The notes under the pieces: model-generated
The model's database searches: none
What the model saw: only the letters and a program-made list of their open reading frames with translations
Told to the model about the DNA's origin: nothing
Source: Closterium sp. NIES-65
Taxonomy: Eukaryota; Streptophyta; Zygnematophyceae; Desmidiales; Closteriaceae
Assembly: GCA_948144175.1 (NCBI GenBank)
Contig: CANXME010002463.1
Coordinates: 727,001 to 791,000, forward strand
Direction of reading: 5' to 3'
Length of the DNA: 64,000 bases
Made by a program: the position numbers and the translations under genes
Shown: in pieces, positions 43,721-55,606 of the stretch
Layout: each line of letters starts with the position of its first letter
Numbering within the stretch: position 1 is the first letter of the stretch

Positions 43721-44160
43721 ACCGCCCTTTACGTCGCGGCCCCGCCGCCCTCACGTCGCGGCCCCGCCACCTCACCTTCGCGGCCCCGCCGCCCTTACCT
43801 ACGCGGCACCGTCGCCCTTACGTCGCGGCCCCGCCGCCCTTACGTCGTGGCCCCGCCGCCCTCACGTCGCGGCCCTGCCGCCCTTACGTCGCGGCCCCGC
43901 CGCCCTCACGTCGCGGCCCCGCCGCCCTTACGTCGCGGCCCCGCCGCCCTCACGTCGCGGCCCCGCCGCCCTCACGTCGCGGCCCCGCCGCCCTCACGTC
44001 GCGGCCCCGCCGCCCTCACGTCGCGGCCCCGCCGCCTCACCTACGCGGCCCCGCCGCCCTTACCTCCGCGGCGCAGCCGCCCTCACCTTCGCGGCCCCGC
44101 CGCCCTCACCTTCGCGGCCCTGCCGCCCTCACCTTCTCTGCTACGCCGCCCGGTACCGGA
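43488..44160 (+). repeat. GC-rich minisatellite in the leader of copia copy B
   Basis: Unit GGCCCCGCCGCCCTTACGTCG (about 21 bp), about 28 copies, with a C36 homopolymer at 43685-43720. Copy A has a different minisatellite at the same place. Confidence 0.9.
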
Positions 44161-44378
44161 GCAGCCGACCCACCCAGCAGCAGCCGCCCAGCCGCAGTCC
44201 AGCCGAGCCGCCCAGCAGCAGCCGCCGAGCCGCCGGGCCGCCGAGCCGCAGTACTGCCGAGCCGCCCCGCAGCCGAGCCGCACTGCTACCGAGCCGCCCA
44301 ACCTGCCCTGTCTGGTGAGCATAGCCCCACTGCTACGACGTGCCCTTCCCACACTGCTTGCACTGCTAGTTTGTCGTC

Positions 44379-45560
44379 ATGGCTACCCCTAGTGTCCTAG
44401 CTTTTGACGCTGAGGGTCGCGCCATTGACTTTGAGGTCTGGGTAGACGACCTACAGCTGTTCTTAGAGTGCGATAGGGCAGACGGTCTTTCTCTCTTTGA
44501 CCTCACCTCTGGCGCCGTCCCTGCCCCTGCTGCTGATGCTGACCCCACTGTCCGCTCCCAGTGGGCCACACGCGACGCTGCTGCACGTCTAGCTGTGCAT
44601 CGCCACCTGCCTACCGCTGAGCGCGCCCACTTTAGTCAGTACAAGAGTGCCCAGACCTTGTACGACGCTGTAGTTGCGCGCTAATCCTCCCCTGCCACTG
44701 CTGCACTGAGCCGCCTCATGCTCCCCTTCCTCTTCCCTGACCTTGCCGCCTTTCCCACTGTCGCTGATCTCATTACGCACCTCCGCACTAGTGACACCCG
44801 CTACCGCGCTGCGCTTCCTGCTGACTTCTGCGCCAAGAACCCCCCCCCCATGTACATCACTCTCTACTTTCTAGTCACTCGCCTCCCTGACTCCCTTCGT
44901 GTAGTCCGGGACCACTTCCTCGCGGTCTGTCCCACCACTCTCACAGTCGCCAGCCTCGAGAAGGCCCTCCTAGCGGCGGAGAAGAGCATAGTCGCTGTAG
45001 GAGCCTCTCAAGGTGACCCCCGCGCCCCCATCTTTGAGGGGTGTTCTCCTTCCCCTCTCTTACCCTCTGTCGCCTCTGCCGCTGCGGCCGACCTCGTTGG
45101 TCTTGAGTCGGTCGGTGCGGCGTCTGCCCCTAGCGGGAGACGCCGCCCTGGCAAGGGCAAGGGGGGCAAGGGAGCGGGTGGGGCCAGCGGGGGCGGTGGA
45201 GGTGGAGGTGGAGGCGACGGAGGGAGTGGGGGTGGCGGTGGAGGTGGTGGCGGGGGTGGGGGTGCTAGTGGCGGCAGTGGAGGCGGGGGTGGCGGCGGCG
45301 GTGGAGGTGGGAGCGGAGGTGGCGGAGGCGGCGGCGGTGGAGGCAGAGGCGCGGGTGGCAGTGGTGGAGGTGGTCGGAGTGGCGCTTCGCAGCGGAGCAG
45401 CACTGGGGGTGGTCAGCGCCAGCAGCAGCAGCAGCAGCAGCGGCAACGTTCTCGCGACGTCCCCACCCCTCAGCAGCTCCGTGAGTGGTACACCCAGCGT
45501 CAGCGTGGTGGGGGTTTTGGTCCCTGCACCTACGTTCTTCGCACTGGCGACCGCGCTTGA
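44379..45560 (+). pseudogene. Gag of copia copy B with two stops
   Basis: Same protein as in copy A. TAC is changed to TAA at 44682-44684, and GGA to TGA at 45558-45560 just before the EQCGGTHTAQRC knuckle. The C run that is shifted in copy A is in frame here. The Gly/Ser-rich tract spans about 45178-45390. Confidence 0.9.
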
Positions 45561-48500
45561 GAGCAGTGTGGGGGTACCCACACCGCCCAGCGCTGCTTTG
45601 GCCGCCTGACGGACGCTTGGCGCCAGCAGTTCTCGGAGGCCGCGGAGATCCCCCGCTGGGGAGAGCTGTCTAGGGCTGGTGTAGCTATCTTTAATCTTGA
45701 CTTTGATGCTATCCTTGCTGCCATGTATGCTGTGACCATTAGTGATAAGGGTGACGGTTACCACTGTTTCCCGCCCGACCCGGGCATTGGTACTGCTGCT
45801 CCAGGTGCCAGCGAGGCTTCTGCTCTAGGTGCCAGTGCGTGTGTGCTCTCAGGTACTTGTGAGGCTGCTCTCTCAAGTACTAGTGAGTCTGCGCTCTCAG
45901 GTACTGCGTCGGCTTCGGCCTCCCACACCTTCACCCTTGACTCTGGAGTGTCTCGCTCCTTCTTTCGGGACCGCACCACACTCACGCCGCTTGGTCGGCC
46001 GGTTGCGGTTTCCCTGGCTGACCCCTCTGGGGGTCCTGTCCTGTCTCGCTTCTCCACAGTCCTCCCGTGTCCGACGGCTCCCTCTGGCACCCTGTCTGGT
46101 CTCTACCTCCCCTCGTTCTCTACGAACTTGGTGAGTGGTGCTGACCTACAGGATGCGGGAGTCCACCAGTTCACCCCTGCTCGTCAGCGAGTGACGCACT
46201 GCACAGAGGCTAGCACAGGTCGTCACCTGGCTAAGTTTACACGTCAGCCAGGGTCGAGCCTGTACACACTGACCACTGCTTCTCCTCCAGTTCCTGAGTC
46301 TGGTAGGGTCCCTTCGTCAGGTCAGGTGTTTGCTGCAGCGTCCAGGTCTGGTCCTGAGTCTGCCCCCTGTTCCTGTCGTCGCCTGTCTCACGAGACTCTC
46401 CTCTGGAACCACCGCCTGTGTCACCCCTCTCTGCTTCGGCTCAGAGGCATGGCCTCCCGTCTTCTTGTGTCTGGTCTCCCCCGGTCCCTCCCTCCCCTTC
46501 CTCAGGGCCCTGGCCCTGCCTGTGTCCCCTGTGTCGAGGGGCGCCAGCGTGCTGCCCCTCACTCCTCCCAGTTTCCTCCGACAGAGGCTCCATTGCAGAC
46601 GCTTCACATGGACGTGTGGGGCCCTGCCCGCGTCCGTGGACTCGGTCACGAGCGCTACTTCCTGGTGGTGGTTGACGACTACTCGCGTTACACCACAGTC
46701 TTCCCCTTGCGCAGCAAGGGTGATGTCACTGAGGTGCTGATTGACTGGATCCGCGCAGCTCGTCTCCAGCTCAGGCAGAGCTTTGGCTCGGACTTTCCTG
46801 TGTTGCGTCTGCACTCGGACAGAGGCGGAGAGTTCTCCTCTGGCCTTCTGCGTGCCTACTGTCGTGCGCGAGGCATCCGTCAGACCTTCACGCTTCCGGA
46901 CTCATCACAGCAAAATGGGATTGCAGAGCGCCGCATTGGCATGGTCATGGACGTCGCTCGTACGTCTATGATGCATGCGGCTGCCCCCCATTTTCTGTGG
47001 CCGTTTGCGGTCAGGTACGCGGCACATCAGATCAACCTCCACCCGAGGGTCTCCAGGCCGGAGACCTCCCCAGCCCTGCTGTGGACGGGGAAGGTTGGCG
47101 ATGCGTCGGCGTTCCGGGTCTGGGGATCTCGGGCGTTTGTCCGCGACTTGTCTGCGGACAAGCTGTCCCCTCGCGCTGCTCCCTGCGTCTTCCTGGGGTT
47201 CCCCCCCGACGCCCCTGGGTGGCAGTTCTACCATCCCACCTCTCGCCGTGATCTGTCCTCCCAGGACCTCACGTTCGACGAGTCGGTACCCTACTACCGC
47301 CTCTTCCCCTACCGCACTCCGTCCCTCCCCCCACCCCCGCTCTTCTTGGTACCAGGTCCCCCCCCGGTAGACCCCCTTCCCCCTCAGGGTCCTGCCCCTT
47401 CAGGTGTGTCCCAGGTAGACGAGGTCGAGCCTGTCGAGGTCACTGGTGACTCTGGTGCTGCTGGGGGTGCTGAGCCTAGGGGTGCTGTGCCTGGGGGTGC
47501 TGAGCCTGGGGTGCTGAGCCTGGGGGTGCTGAGCCTGGGGGTGCTGAGCCTGGGGGTGCTGAGCCTGGGGGTGCTGAGCCTGGGGGTGCTGAGACTGGAG
47601 GTGCTACGCCTGGAGGTGCTTTGCCTGGGGGTGCTAAGCCTGGAGGTTCTTCGCCTGGAGGTTCTCCGGGTGCTTCGTCTCGCCGAGAGCCACTCTCCCC
47701 ACAGGAGCTGCGTGAGTGGTTTGCCCGGCGCTGGAGGCGTGCTGCTGGTGCTGGAGGTTCTTTGGCTGCTGAGGGTGCTGCTGCCGCGGGTCCCGGAGGT
47801 GCTCGTACTGGGAGTACTGGAGCTGCTGGGCCTGCGGGTTCGACTGGAGCTGGTGCTGCTAAGGGTGTTGGCGCAGAGACTACCACTTGCGGTCCGACTG
47901 GCGGTGCTCCTGGTGCTGCTGGAGGTTCTGCTGCTGCTGGGGGCTCTGGAGCTACTAGAGGTACTGCTGGAGGTGCTGCTGGAGGTGCTGCTGGAGCTGG
48001 TACTCCTGCTGGAGGTACTGGTACTGTCCCTGCTGTTTCTGGCGTCGCCACGCGGCCCCGACCGTACTTCGTTCCACTCCTGCAGCAAGTTCTTGGTCTT
48101 CCACCTTCTCCTGGTCCTCCTCCTCCTCCCTTAGAGGGTCCACAGCCTGTCCAGTCACAGCCACAGCTACTGCCTGCCTCCTCTTTGCCTGCTCCTTCTC
48201 CCTACGCTGGTCCGAGTGGAGGCCTTACTAAGCGTCGTGAGCCTGCGTCTCGTCCTTCGTCGCCTGTTCGTGCTGCGCGCACTAGTGGTCGCGGTTCGCG
48301 TCAACGTCCTCCTCCTGTCCCTGGCACGCACCGGATGTCTCTGCGTCCGTCTACTGCTCCTCTGCGTGCCCCTTTGCCTTCTCCTCCTGCTTCCTCTCTT
48401 CCTGCTCTTGCCGACCCGGAGTCGGACTCTCTTCGTGCTGCCAGTCCTATTGTCACGCGTCTCCTTGCTACTGCCGTCGCTGACCCTTCTTTCGAGTCTA

Positions 48501-50594
48501 CTGCTGCGTCTGCCCTTGTTACTGAGCTCGTCGACTTTGCTGCTCGCTGTCGTCTAGACTACGCTGCTAGTCTTGTCGCTGAGTCTGAGTCTGCCTGTCC
48601 TCCGTCCGTCGGGGGTGAGTGTGCCCTTTGCACGGACGTCCTTGAGGACAGGAAGGAGGAGTTCCAGTGTCTGGCAGCTGCTTCACCTCATCTCGTGTCC
48701 GTACTGCTTACCCCTGAGGGAGACCCGGATGCACTTGACATCCCGACTCCGCGCTCTTACGCGGAGGCGATAGAGGGTCCCTACTCCTCTCAGTGGCAGG
48801 CAGCTATGGATGCAGAGATGGCTTCCTGGAAGTCCACAGGCACCTACGTTGACGCTGTCCCCCCTCCTGGGGCGAACATCGTCAGTGGCATGTGGATCTT
48901 CAGGGTGAAGCGGCCGCCGGGTTCTCCGCCTGTCTTCAAGGCGTGTTACGTGGCTCGTGGCTTCAGTCAGCGGCAGGGAGTTGACTACTTTCAGACCTTC
49001 TCCCCCACCCCGAAGATGACCACTCTTCGGGTACTGCTGCACGTTGCTGCTCACCGTGACTACGAGCTGCACTCTCTCGACTTTAGCACTGCTTTCTTGC
49101 AGGGCAGCCTGCACGAGGAGATCTGGTTGCGCCGCCCACCTGGCTTCACTGGGTCTTTCCCTCCTGGTACCGAGTGGAGTCTCCGGCGTCCAGTCTACGG
49201 TCTCCGCCAGGCGCCGCGTAAGTGGCACGACACACTGAGGACTACGCTTGCGGCTCTTGGGTTTGCTCCTTCTACTGCTGACCCGTCGCTGTTTCTGCGC
49301 ACCGACACTTCTCTGCCGCCGTTCTACATCCTCGTATACGTCGACGACTTGGTCTTTGCCACTGTTGACACTGCTGGACTCGCCTACGTGAAGTCCGAGC
49401 TGCAGAAGAGACACACGTGCACTGACCTGGGTGAAGTGCGCAGCTACCTTGGCTTGCAGATCACCCGGGACAGAGCACGCCGCACCATTACCTTGACTCA
49501 GTCACACATGGTGCAGCAGGTCCTTCAGCGCTTCGGCTTCACGTACTCCTCGCCTCAGGCCACTCCTCTGCCTACTCGCCACTCGCTCTCAGCTCTGCCT
49601 TCGGATGAGTCCGTAGAGTCGAGTGGCCCGTATCCAGAGCTTGTTGGCTGCCTCATGTACCTGATGACCTGCACTCGACCTGACCTTGCATACCCTCTTA
49701 GCATTCTCACACACTATGTTGCTCCTGGGAGACACCGACCAGAGCACATGGCTGCAGCGAAGAGGGTGTTGCGCTACTTGTGCAGTACGTCGGGCATGGG
49801 GCTAGTGGTTGGAGGGCGGAGTCCAGTGGTCCTCACTGGGCATGCCCTCAGTGGCCTAGTCACCTAGCTGCTGTAGCGTTAGAACGGCAACGTAAATCCA
49901 CTATTTTAGGCAAACAAACAAGAGAACGGATTTGTCTGTGCTAGGCTATGCTACTTATTGTCCTTCCCAAGTCGTGATTTGCTCGACAGACTGGGTTAGG
50001 CTCGAGTCGCCGAGGCCTTGGATTGGCCTATGCCGATTTCCTGTCCCTCAAGGCTCCCTGAGCTCCTCTTACTGCACTTCGCAATTCCCACTGCTACCAA
50101 CTTCGCGTTACTCCCCTGGACCCTAACAACCCCCTTGGCAATGTTACATAACCCACTTGTACACCACTCTACACCATACTTGCGTACGTAACTGAATATA
50201 TTGTTCTTACCAATAGATTATGTGACAGCTGTCGGAAACCAGTGTTCCTCCTCCTGCTTCCTTCTCTCATGTCTCTCCTCTCTTCTCTTCTTACCTTCAT
50301 TCATGCCCCTTTCCTGTTCTTAATCCTTCCCCTTGTCCTCAGCCAGTACGTGCCCCCTCCTGTGCTCGTGCTCGAGCTGCTCGGGCCCGAGTCACAGGAC
50401 CTCCAAGCTGAGGATGGCTGCTCTGCACCCCTGCCGTGTGGGTCTGGCGGTTCACTGTCTGCTCTCCTGTCTCCTTCTCCAGCACCAACACTCCTACCCC
50501 TTGCCCTGCTTGCATCTTCTCTTGCACTCTTCCCCGCTCCACATCTCGGGTCTCCTCCTTTACCTTGGTCTTCTCCTCCCACCCCTACCACTTT

Positions 50595-52574
50595 CTACGT
50601 CCTTCTGTTGCTCTGCTGCTGTCGCTGCTCATACTCGCACGCATTCCCCGCCTGCACTGTATGCAGGTCCTTTTCTGCTGCTGTTTGCACTCCCCTTAGG
50701 TGGCCTGCTGCCTTAGCCCCCTTCCAGGCCACCCAGTTCTCAGCCCCTTTCATTCCTGTCGGTCCTGGCAGCACCTGTGTTGCTGGCTGCATCAGCTCAG
50801 CTGCCCATATTCCTCGTGTACTCCACCTTACTGTCTTCACGGCCTCTTTTCCTTCCTGACTCATCGCAACTTCCATTGTATGCCCTACCTCTTCCCCCGC
50901 AGGCCGGCACTCCCATGTCCCCACTTCCTTGCTCTCACTCTTTGCTTCCTCTTGCTCCTGCGCTTCGTCCCCCACTGGACCTTCCCATCCTCCTATCCGT
51001 AGGTCTCCTTGCCCCCAGTCGCACATCATCTCTACTTGCATGCTCCTCACACCCGTCTCAGCTCTTCTCACGGCTTCTTTCACCCTTTTCCTCCCCCGGC
51101 AGCTGTGGATGTTCCTCCTCAGCTTTCTCACATGCTGCTTCGCCATCCTACTTCTCTGCATTTGCTTCTCTGCCTTTAGTACACACGACCGTGCCCCCAC
51201 CTTCTCGTCCTTCCCTTCTGCCTCTGCTACTGCAGGTACACACGCTCCCGCCCCCACCTGCTCTTCCTTTTCCTCTGGCTTTGCTGCTGCTGTTACACAT
51301 GCTCCTGCCCCCACCTGCGCGTTCTTCCCTTCCGCGCCGGCTGCTACCAGTCCACACGCCCTTGCCCACTTCTTCTCGTCCCTGTCTTCCCCTTCTGCTG
51401 CTGCCCATGCCCCCACCTTCTCGTCCTTCCCTTCCGTGCCTGCCGCTTCTGGTTCATCCGCCCATGCCCCCACATTCTCGTTCTTCCCTTCTGTCCCTGC
51501 CACTTCTGGTGCATCCGCCCATGCCCCCACCTTCTCGTTCTTCCCTTCCGCTTCCGCCGCTGCCACTACACACGCTTTTGCCCCCGCCGGCTTGTCTCGC
51601 TCCTCTGCTCCTGCTGCTGCTGGCGTTACTAACATACACGCCCATGCCCCCACCTTACTCACTTGCTTCCTTCGTCCGTCCCTGCCCCCACTGCGTAGCC
51701 GCATTTCTGCATGGCTGCGCAGCACCGCACAGGAGTGTTCTGGCTCCTGCTCCTCTTCCTCCTCCGCGTACAACCCCGCTTGCCCCTGAGTTCTTTCTCC
51801 CAGCGCCTGCAGTTGGGCTCGCAATTGTTCGATTTGTCCCTCAATCTCCTCGGGTGATCTCCTTGCCTCCATTATTTTATCATGGCAGCCCCTGGCCTTA
51901 TGCCCCTTTTTTCTACACACCACACAGATCGGTGCATCTGGGCAGTCCCTTTGGCGGTGCCCCAATCTTCCGCACACATCACATTTCCTGCACTCCCTCC
52001 TGATATGCCCCTGCTGCCCGCACCTGTGGCACGTGCGTGTATCTGCTCGCCTCTCCTGCCACTGCTCCTCTTTATCCTCGTCCTCAGTTATCATTGCTGC
52101 AGCCCAGCTGGGCCGCCCTTTATCTGGCGCCCTTGGCAGGTATGCCTCGTACCGCCTCTGCGCAAGCTCCACTTTCTCCGCCAGTTCAAACACCTCCTCC
52201 AATGTTGCTTCAGCTCCCAACTCATACACTCTCATTCTCAGCCCTCCACTCAGTCCTACATCTAAACCCCCCAAGAACTTGCTAATCAACATGCTGCTGT
52301 CCGTGCAGGCCACATCCTCTGCTAGGTTGGTGAGCCTCCCAAAGTATGTGAGTAGTGACTCTGCCTTACCCCGCTTAAACTCCTGAAACTCTCGGATACG
52401 GTCGGCCGTGTGCCCTGGAAACTGCTTTCTCAGCCGCTCTAGGAACAGCGTCGTGGGATCATCTCCATCCTCCTCTGCCCGCCTCAGCCACTCCTGCATC
52501 TTCATTCGGTACAGCGTTTCAGCTTCGCCCCCCAACGTACTCGGTAGGCTTAAGAAAAACTCTATCGGGTCCAT
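50595..52574 (-). CDS. Gag core with three zinc knuckles, 659 aa
   Basis: Starts MDPIEFFLSLPSTLGGEAETL, overlapping the preceding frame by 13 bases. Residues 10-150 match a Retrotrans_gag domain (FQEFKRGKAESLLTYFGRL). Three CCHC knuckles follow: CHRCGQQGHIRREC, CDVCGRLGHRQRDC and CVVCRKKGHKARGC, then a coiled stretch (IEQLRAQLQAL) and repeats around KVGAWA. It would package RNA; no enzyme is encoded. Confidence 0.85.
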   Translation of the reverse strand: MDPIEFFLSLPSTLGGEAETLYRMKMQEWLRRAEEDGDDPTTLFLERLRKQFPGHTADRIREFQEFKRGKAESLLTYFGRLTNLAEDVACTDSSMLISKFLGGLDVGLSGGLRMRVYELGAEATLEEVFELAEKVELAQRRYEAYLPRAPDKGRPSWAAAMITEDEDKEEQWQERRADTRTCHRCGQQGHIRRECRKCDVCGRLGHRQRDCPDAPICVVCRKKGHKARGCHDKIMEARRSPEEIEGQIEQLRAQLQALGERTQGQAGLYAEEEEEQEPEHSCAVLRSHAEMRLRSGGRDGRRKQVSKVGAWACMLVTPAAAGAEERDKPAGAKACVVAAAEAEGKNEKVGAWADAPEVAGTEGKNENVGAWADEPEAAGTEGKDEKVGAWAAAEGEDRDEKKWARACGLVAAGAEGKNAQVGAGACVTAAAKPEEKEEQVGAGACVPAVAEAEGKDEKVGARSCVLKAEKQMQRSRMAKQHVRKLRRNIHSCRGRKRVKEAVRRAETGVRSMQVEMMCDWGQGDLRIGGWEGPVGDEAQEQEEAKSESKEVGTWECRPAGEEVGHTMEVAMSQEGKEAVKTVRWSTRGIWAAELMQPATQVLPGPTGMKGAENWVAWKGAKAAGHLRGVQTAAEKDLHTVQAGNACEYEQRQQQSNRRT

Positions 52575-54961
52575 CCCGCTTCTATCGCAGCGGACTTCAC
52601 ATTAGCGATCTGCATCAGGTAATTCTTCAGGTTGCTTCCAGATCCTGCTCCCCCCGTAAAGCGCACCGGCACCTCCACCTGAGGTGGGGCCTGCACACTC
52701 CACCTTCCCCTCTCCCAAGTCCCTGAGATCTCATTCCTCCTGCTACTCTCTCCTCTCCTTTCCCTCGACTCCCTGCTCCTTGACTCTGTCCCATACAGCA
52801 CTCGATAGATTCCTTCCCTGGCTGCCCTGGCTCCTCCCGCGCCCAACCATGACTGCTGCGGCCTTCCCTGCCAGCTCTGACTTGGGCTCTTTCCCCGCTC
52901 TCTCTCACGAGTCTCCCTATATCCCTCTAATTCCCGCCCACGACCCTCTCTCTTTTCAGGGGAATATTCTTCCCATGGCTTCTCCCTTCGGCCAAATCCG
53001 TAGTGTGCAGGTCTGCCACACTCTCCTTCCTCGTTTTCCTTGTCATGCTCAGGCGTCAACTCTCGCCGTCTACGCTGCTCCTTTCTTCTCCCCGAGCTCG
53101 TCCCGTACAACACTCTCTCTAGCCCCTCCCGGGCTGCTCTAGCTTCCCTTGATTGCCATGACCTCCTCGGCCCCAGTGGACTCCTTCCTCGCTCACCCTC
53201 ATAAGCCTCCCTCCGCTTTTCTGATTCCTCCCATCGCCCTTCTTTCTTCTCAGGCGAGTTCTCCTGATACAGCCTCTCTCGCTCCCATGCATCAGGTCCC
53301 TTTCGACCCGCTGGTTTCCCTCGCTCATACTCCTTTTTCTCACTTCCTGTCTTCCCTTCAGGCGACCTCTCCCTCCTTCTGTATCGCTCGTCATTTCTCC
53401 TTCTTAGCTCCTCTTTTTCCGCCTTCCCCCTGGTTTCCTCCTCAGGTACCTCCCATGGTAGTGCATTCCGCCTTCGCAGCTCCCGTCTATCCTCTTCCTC
53501 GTCCCACGGCTCTAGCGATCGTCGAACTCCCATCTCCATACGCCTCCTCCTCTCGGTTTCCGGCTGTAGCTCCGGCGGTCCGCCTTCCCCAGGCATGCGC
53601 CCTGTCGCGCAGTCATTCTCCTTGCTCTTGCGGCGCCTCGCGCCACTCCCGCGCACATCCCCTGGCGCGCGATCTGCCTCCACGCTGCTCCCCGGGCGCC
53701 TTGCGCCACTCCCGCGCACCTCTCGATACAGCCTCTCTCGCTCCCATGCATCAGGTCCCTTTCGACCCGCTGGTTTCCCTCGCTCATACTCCTCTTTCTC
53801 ACTTCCTGTCTTCCCTTCAGGCGACCTCTCCCTCCTTCTGTATTGCTCGTCATTTCTCCTTCTTAGCTCCTCTTTTTCCGCCTTCCCCCTGGTTTCCTCC
53901 TCAGGTACCTCCCATGGTAGTGCATTCCGCCTTCGCAACTCCCGTCTATCCTCTTCCTCGTCCCACGGCTCTAGCGATCGTCGAACTCCCATCTCCATAC
54001 GCCTCCTCCTCTCGGTTTCCGACTGTAGCTCCGGCGGTCCGCCTTCCCCACGCATGCGCCCTGTCGCGCAGTCATTCTCCTTGCTCTTGCGGCGCCTCGC
54101 GCCACTCCCGCGCACATCCCCTGGCGCGCGATCTGCCTCCACGCTGCTCCCCGGGCGCCTTGCGCCACTCCCGCGCACCTCCCCTGGCGCGCGATCTGCC
54201 TCCGCGCTGCTCCCCTGGCGCCTTGCGCCACTCCCGCGCACCTCCTCTGGCGCGCGAACTGCCTCCGCGCTGCTCCCCTGGCGCCTTGCGCCACTCCCGC
54301 GCACCTCCCCTGGCGCGCGAACTGCCTCCGCGCTGCTCCCCTGGCGCCTTGCGCCACTCCCGCGCACCTCCCCTGGCGCGCGATCTGCTTCCGCGCTGCT
54401 TCCCTGGCGCCTTGCGCCACTCCCGCGCACCTCCCCTGGCGCGCGATCTGCCTCCGCGCTGCTCTCACGTAATTCGTCCGCCGAGAGACCTGCATCCGCG
54501 CTCCCGCGCTGTTTCGCGCAGCCTCCGCACATCCCTACCAGCGAGCCATCTTTGTCTGCGTCTTTGCTCCATTCGCCGCGCTCTTGTTCTGCGACGTCGT
54601 CCTTCTTACCATCCCGCGCCATCAGGATCTCGTCTGCTTCCTCCTTGCCGTCGGCCTTGCTTGCCGAATCCGACGAGTCCACGACATCTGCGTCGTCGCG
54701 ACGCCTGCCACCCTCTCCTTGCTGGCCGCGCGCCAGATTCCAAGGGCCGCTGCTGGACGGGTGAGGCCTGGGCTCCGATCCCGCGTGCAGATCGTCCTCG
54801 CCTCCTTCTCGACGTCCGTCAGACACCAGATCCATGCGGTACGCCGCCCTCCGTGGCGAACGCGTCCGTGATCTCCCGCGCTCCAGTGAGCGCAACCTCC
54901 GCGATGGCGAAAATTCCCGACGCGAGTTTACCTGCTGCCAGCGCAGCTCGTGGCAGTCCAT
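52562..54961 (-). CDS. Arg/Glu-rich N-terminal Gag frame, 799 aa
   Basis: Begins MDCHELRWQQVNSRREFSPS. It is very rich in Arg, Glu, Ser and Gly. Two repeats shape it: a 21-residue unit (EVRGSGARRQGSSAEADRAPG) in about six copies at 54180-54470, and a 459-bp in-frame duplication (53266-53724 and 53725-54183). It ends VPVRFTGGAGSGSNLKNYL...AGWTR, which looks like the start of a Retrotrans_gag fold continued in the next frame. Confidence 0.7.
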   Translation of the reverse strand: MDCHELRWQQVNSRREFSPSRRLRSLERGRSRTRSPRRAAYRMDLVSDGRREGGEDDLHAGSEPRPHPSSSGPWNLARGQQGEGGRRRDDADVVDSSDSASKADGKEEADEILMARDGKKDDVAEQERGEWSKDADKDGSLVGMCGGCAKQRGSADAGLSADELRESSAEADRAPGEVRGSGARRQGSSAEADRAPGEVRGSGARRQGSSAEAVRAPGEVRGSGARRQGSSAEAVRAPEEVRGSGARRQGSSAEADRAPGEVRGSGARRPGSSVEADRAPGDVRGSGARRRKSKENDCATGRMRGEGGPPELQSETERRRRMEMGVRRSLEPWDEEEDRRELRRRNALPWEVPEEETRGKAEKEELRRRNDEQYRRRERSPEGKTGSEKEEYERGKPAGRKGPDAWERERLYREVRGSGARRPGSSVEADRAPGDVRGSGARRRKSKENDCATGRMPGEGGPPELQPETERRRRMEMGVRRSLEPWDEEEDRRELRRRNALPWEVPEEETRGKAEKEELRRRNDERYRRRERSPEGKTGSEKKEYERGKPAGRKGPDAWERERLYQENSPEKKEGRWEESEKRREAYEGERGRSPLGPRRSWQSREARAAREGLERVLYGTSSGRRKEQRRRRELTPEHDKENEEGECGRPAHYGFGRREKPWEEYSPEKREGRGRELEGYRETRERERGKSPSQSWQGRPQQSWLGAGGARAAREGIYRVLYGTESRSRESRERRGESSRRNEISGTWERGRWSVQAPPQVEVPVRFTGGAGSGSNLKNYLMQIANVKSAAIEAGWTR

Positions 54962-55606
54962 TCTGCCCGATCTTCCTTCTCTCGTTTGTGAGAGATTCTG
55001 GCTCCCACACGATGGCTGCCCTCAGTGGCCTAGTCACCTAGCTGCTGTAGCATTAGAACGGCAACGTAAATCCACTATTTTAGGCAAACAAACGAGAGAA
55101 CGGATTTGTCTGTGCTAGGCTAGGCTACTTATTGTCCTTCCCAAGTCGTGATTTGCTCGACAGACTGGGTTAGGTTCGAGTCGCCGAGGCCTTGGATTGG
55201 CCAATGCCGATTTCCTGTCCCTCAAGGCTCCCTGAGCTCCTCTTACTGCACTTCGCAATTCCCACTGCTACCAACTTCGCGTTACTCCCCTGGACCCTAA
55301 CAACCCCCTTGGCAATGTTACATAACCCACTTGTACACCACTCTACACCATACTAGCGTACGTAACTGAATATATTGTTCTTACCAATAGATTATGTGAC
55401 AGGACGCTTCTTGGGCTGACGACCAGGCTACGCAGCGGTCGTCACAGGGTTACACCTTCAGTCTTGGTTTCGGCTTTGTTTCGTGGCGGGCTACCCGCTC
55501 GTCTTCTATTCTCGGCTCCAGTTGTGAGGCTGAGATCTACGCCGGGGCTATGGCTGTCCAGGAGCTTCGCTGGCTCATCTACCTGCTGACCGACCTTGGA
55601 GAGCCG

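Larger units (their letters stand above)
49843..55401 (-). mobile_element. Gag-only LTR retrotransposon (TR-GAG type), 5559 bp
   Basis: LTRs at 49843-50227 and 55017-55401, 385 bp, minus-strand ends TGTCACATAAT...GAGGGCA, with few differences. Inside are two overlapping minus frames for Gag and no protease, integrase or reverse transcriptase. The flanks GGGCA and GGACG are not a duplication, and copy A shows that three bases (CGC) are missing at the site. No standard primer site was seen beside the 5' LTR. Confidence 0.88.

Noticed and set aside
50777..52003. 408-aa plus-strand Leu/Pro-rich frame
   Set aside because: Shadow of the zinc-knuckle Gag frame on the minus strand.
53149..55041. 630-aa plus-strand frame rich in Ser/Pro/His
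   Set aside because: Shadow of the Arg/Glu-rich Gag frame on the other strand.
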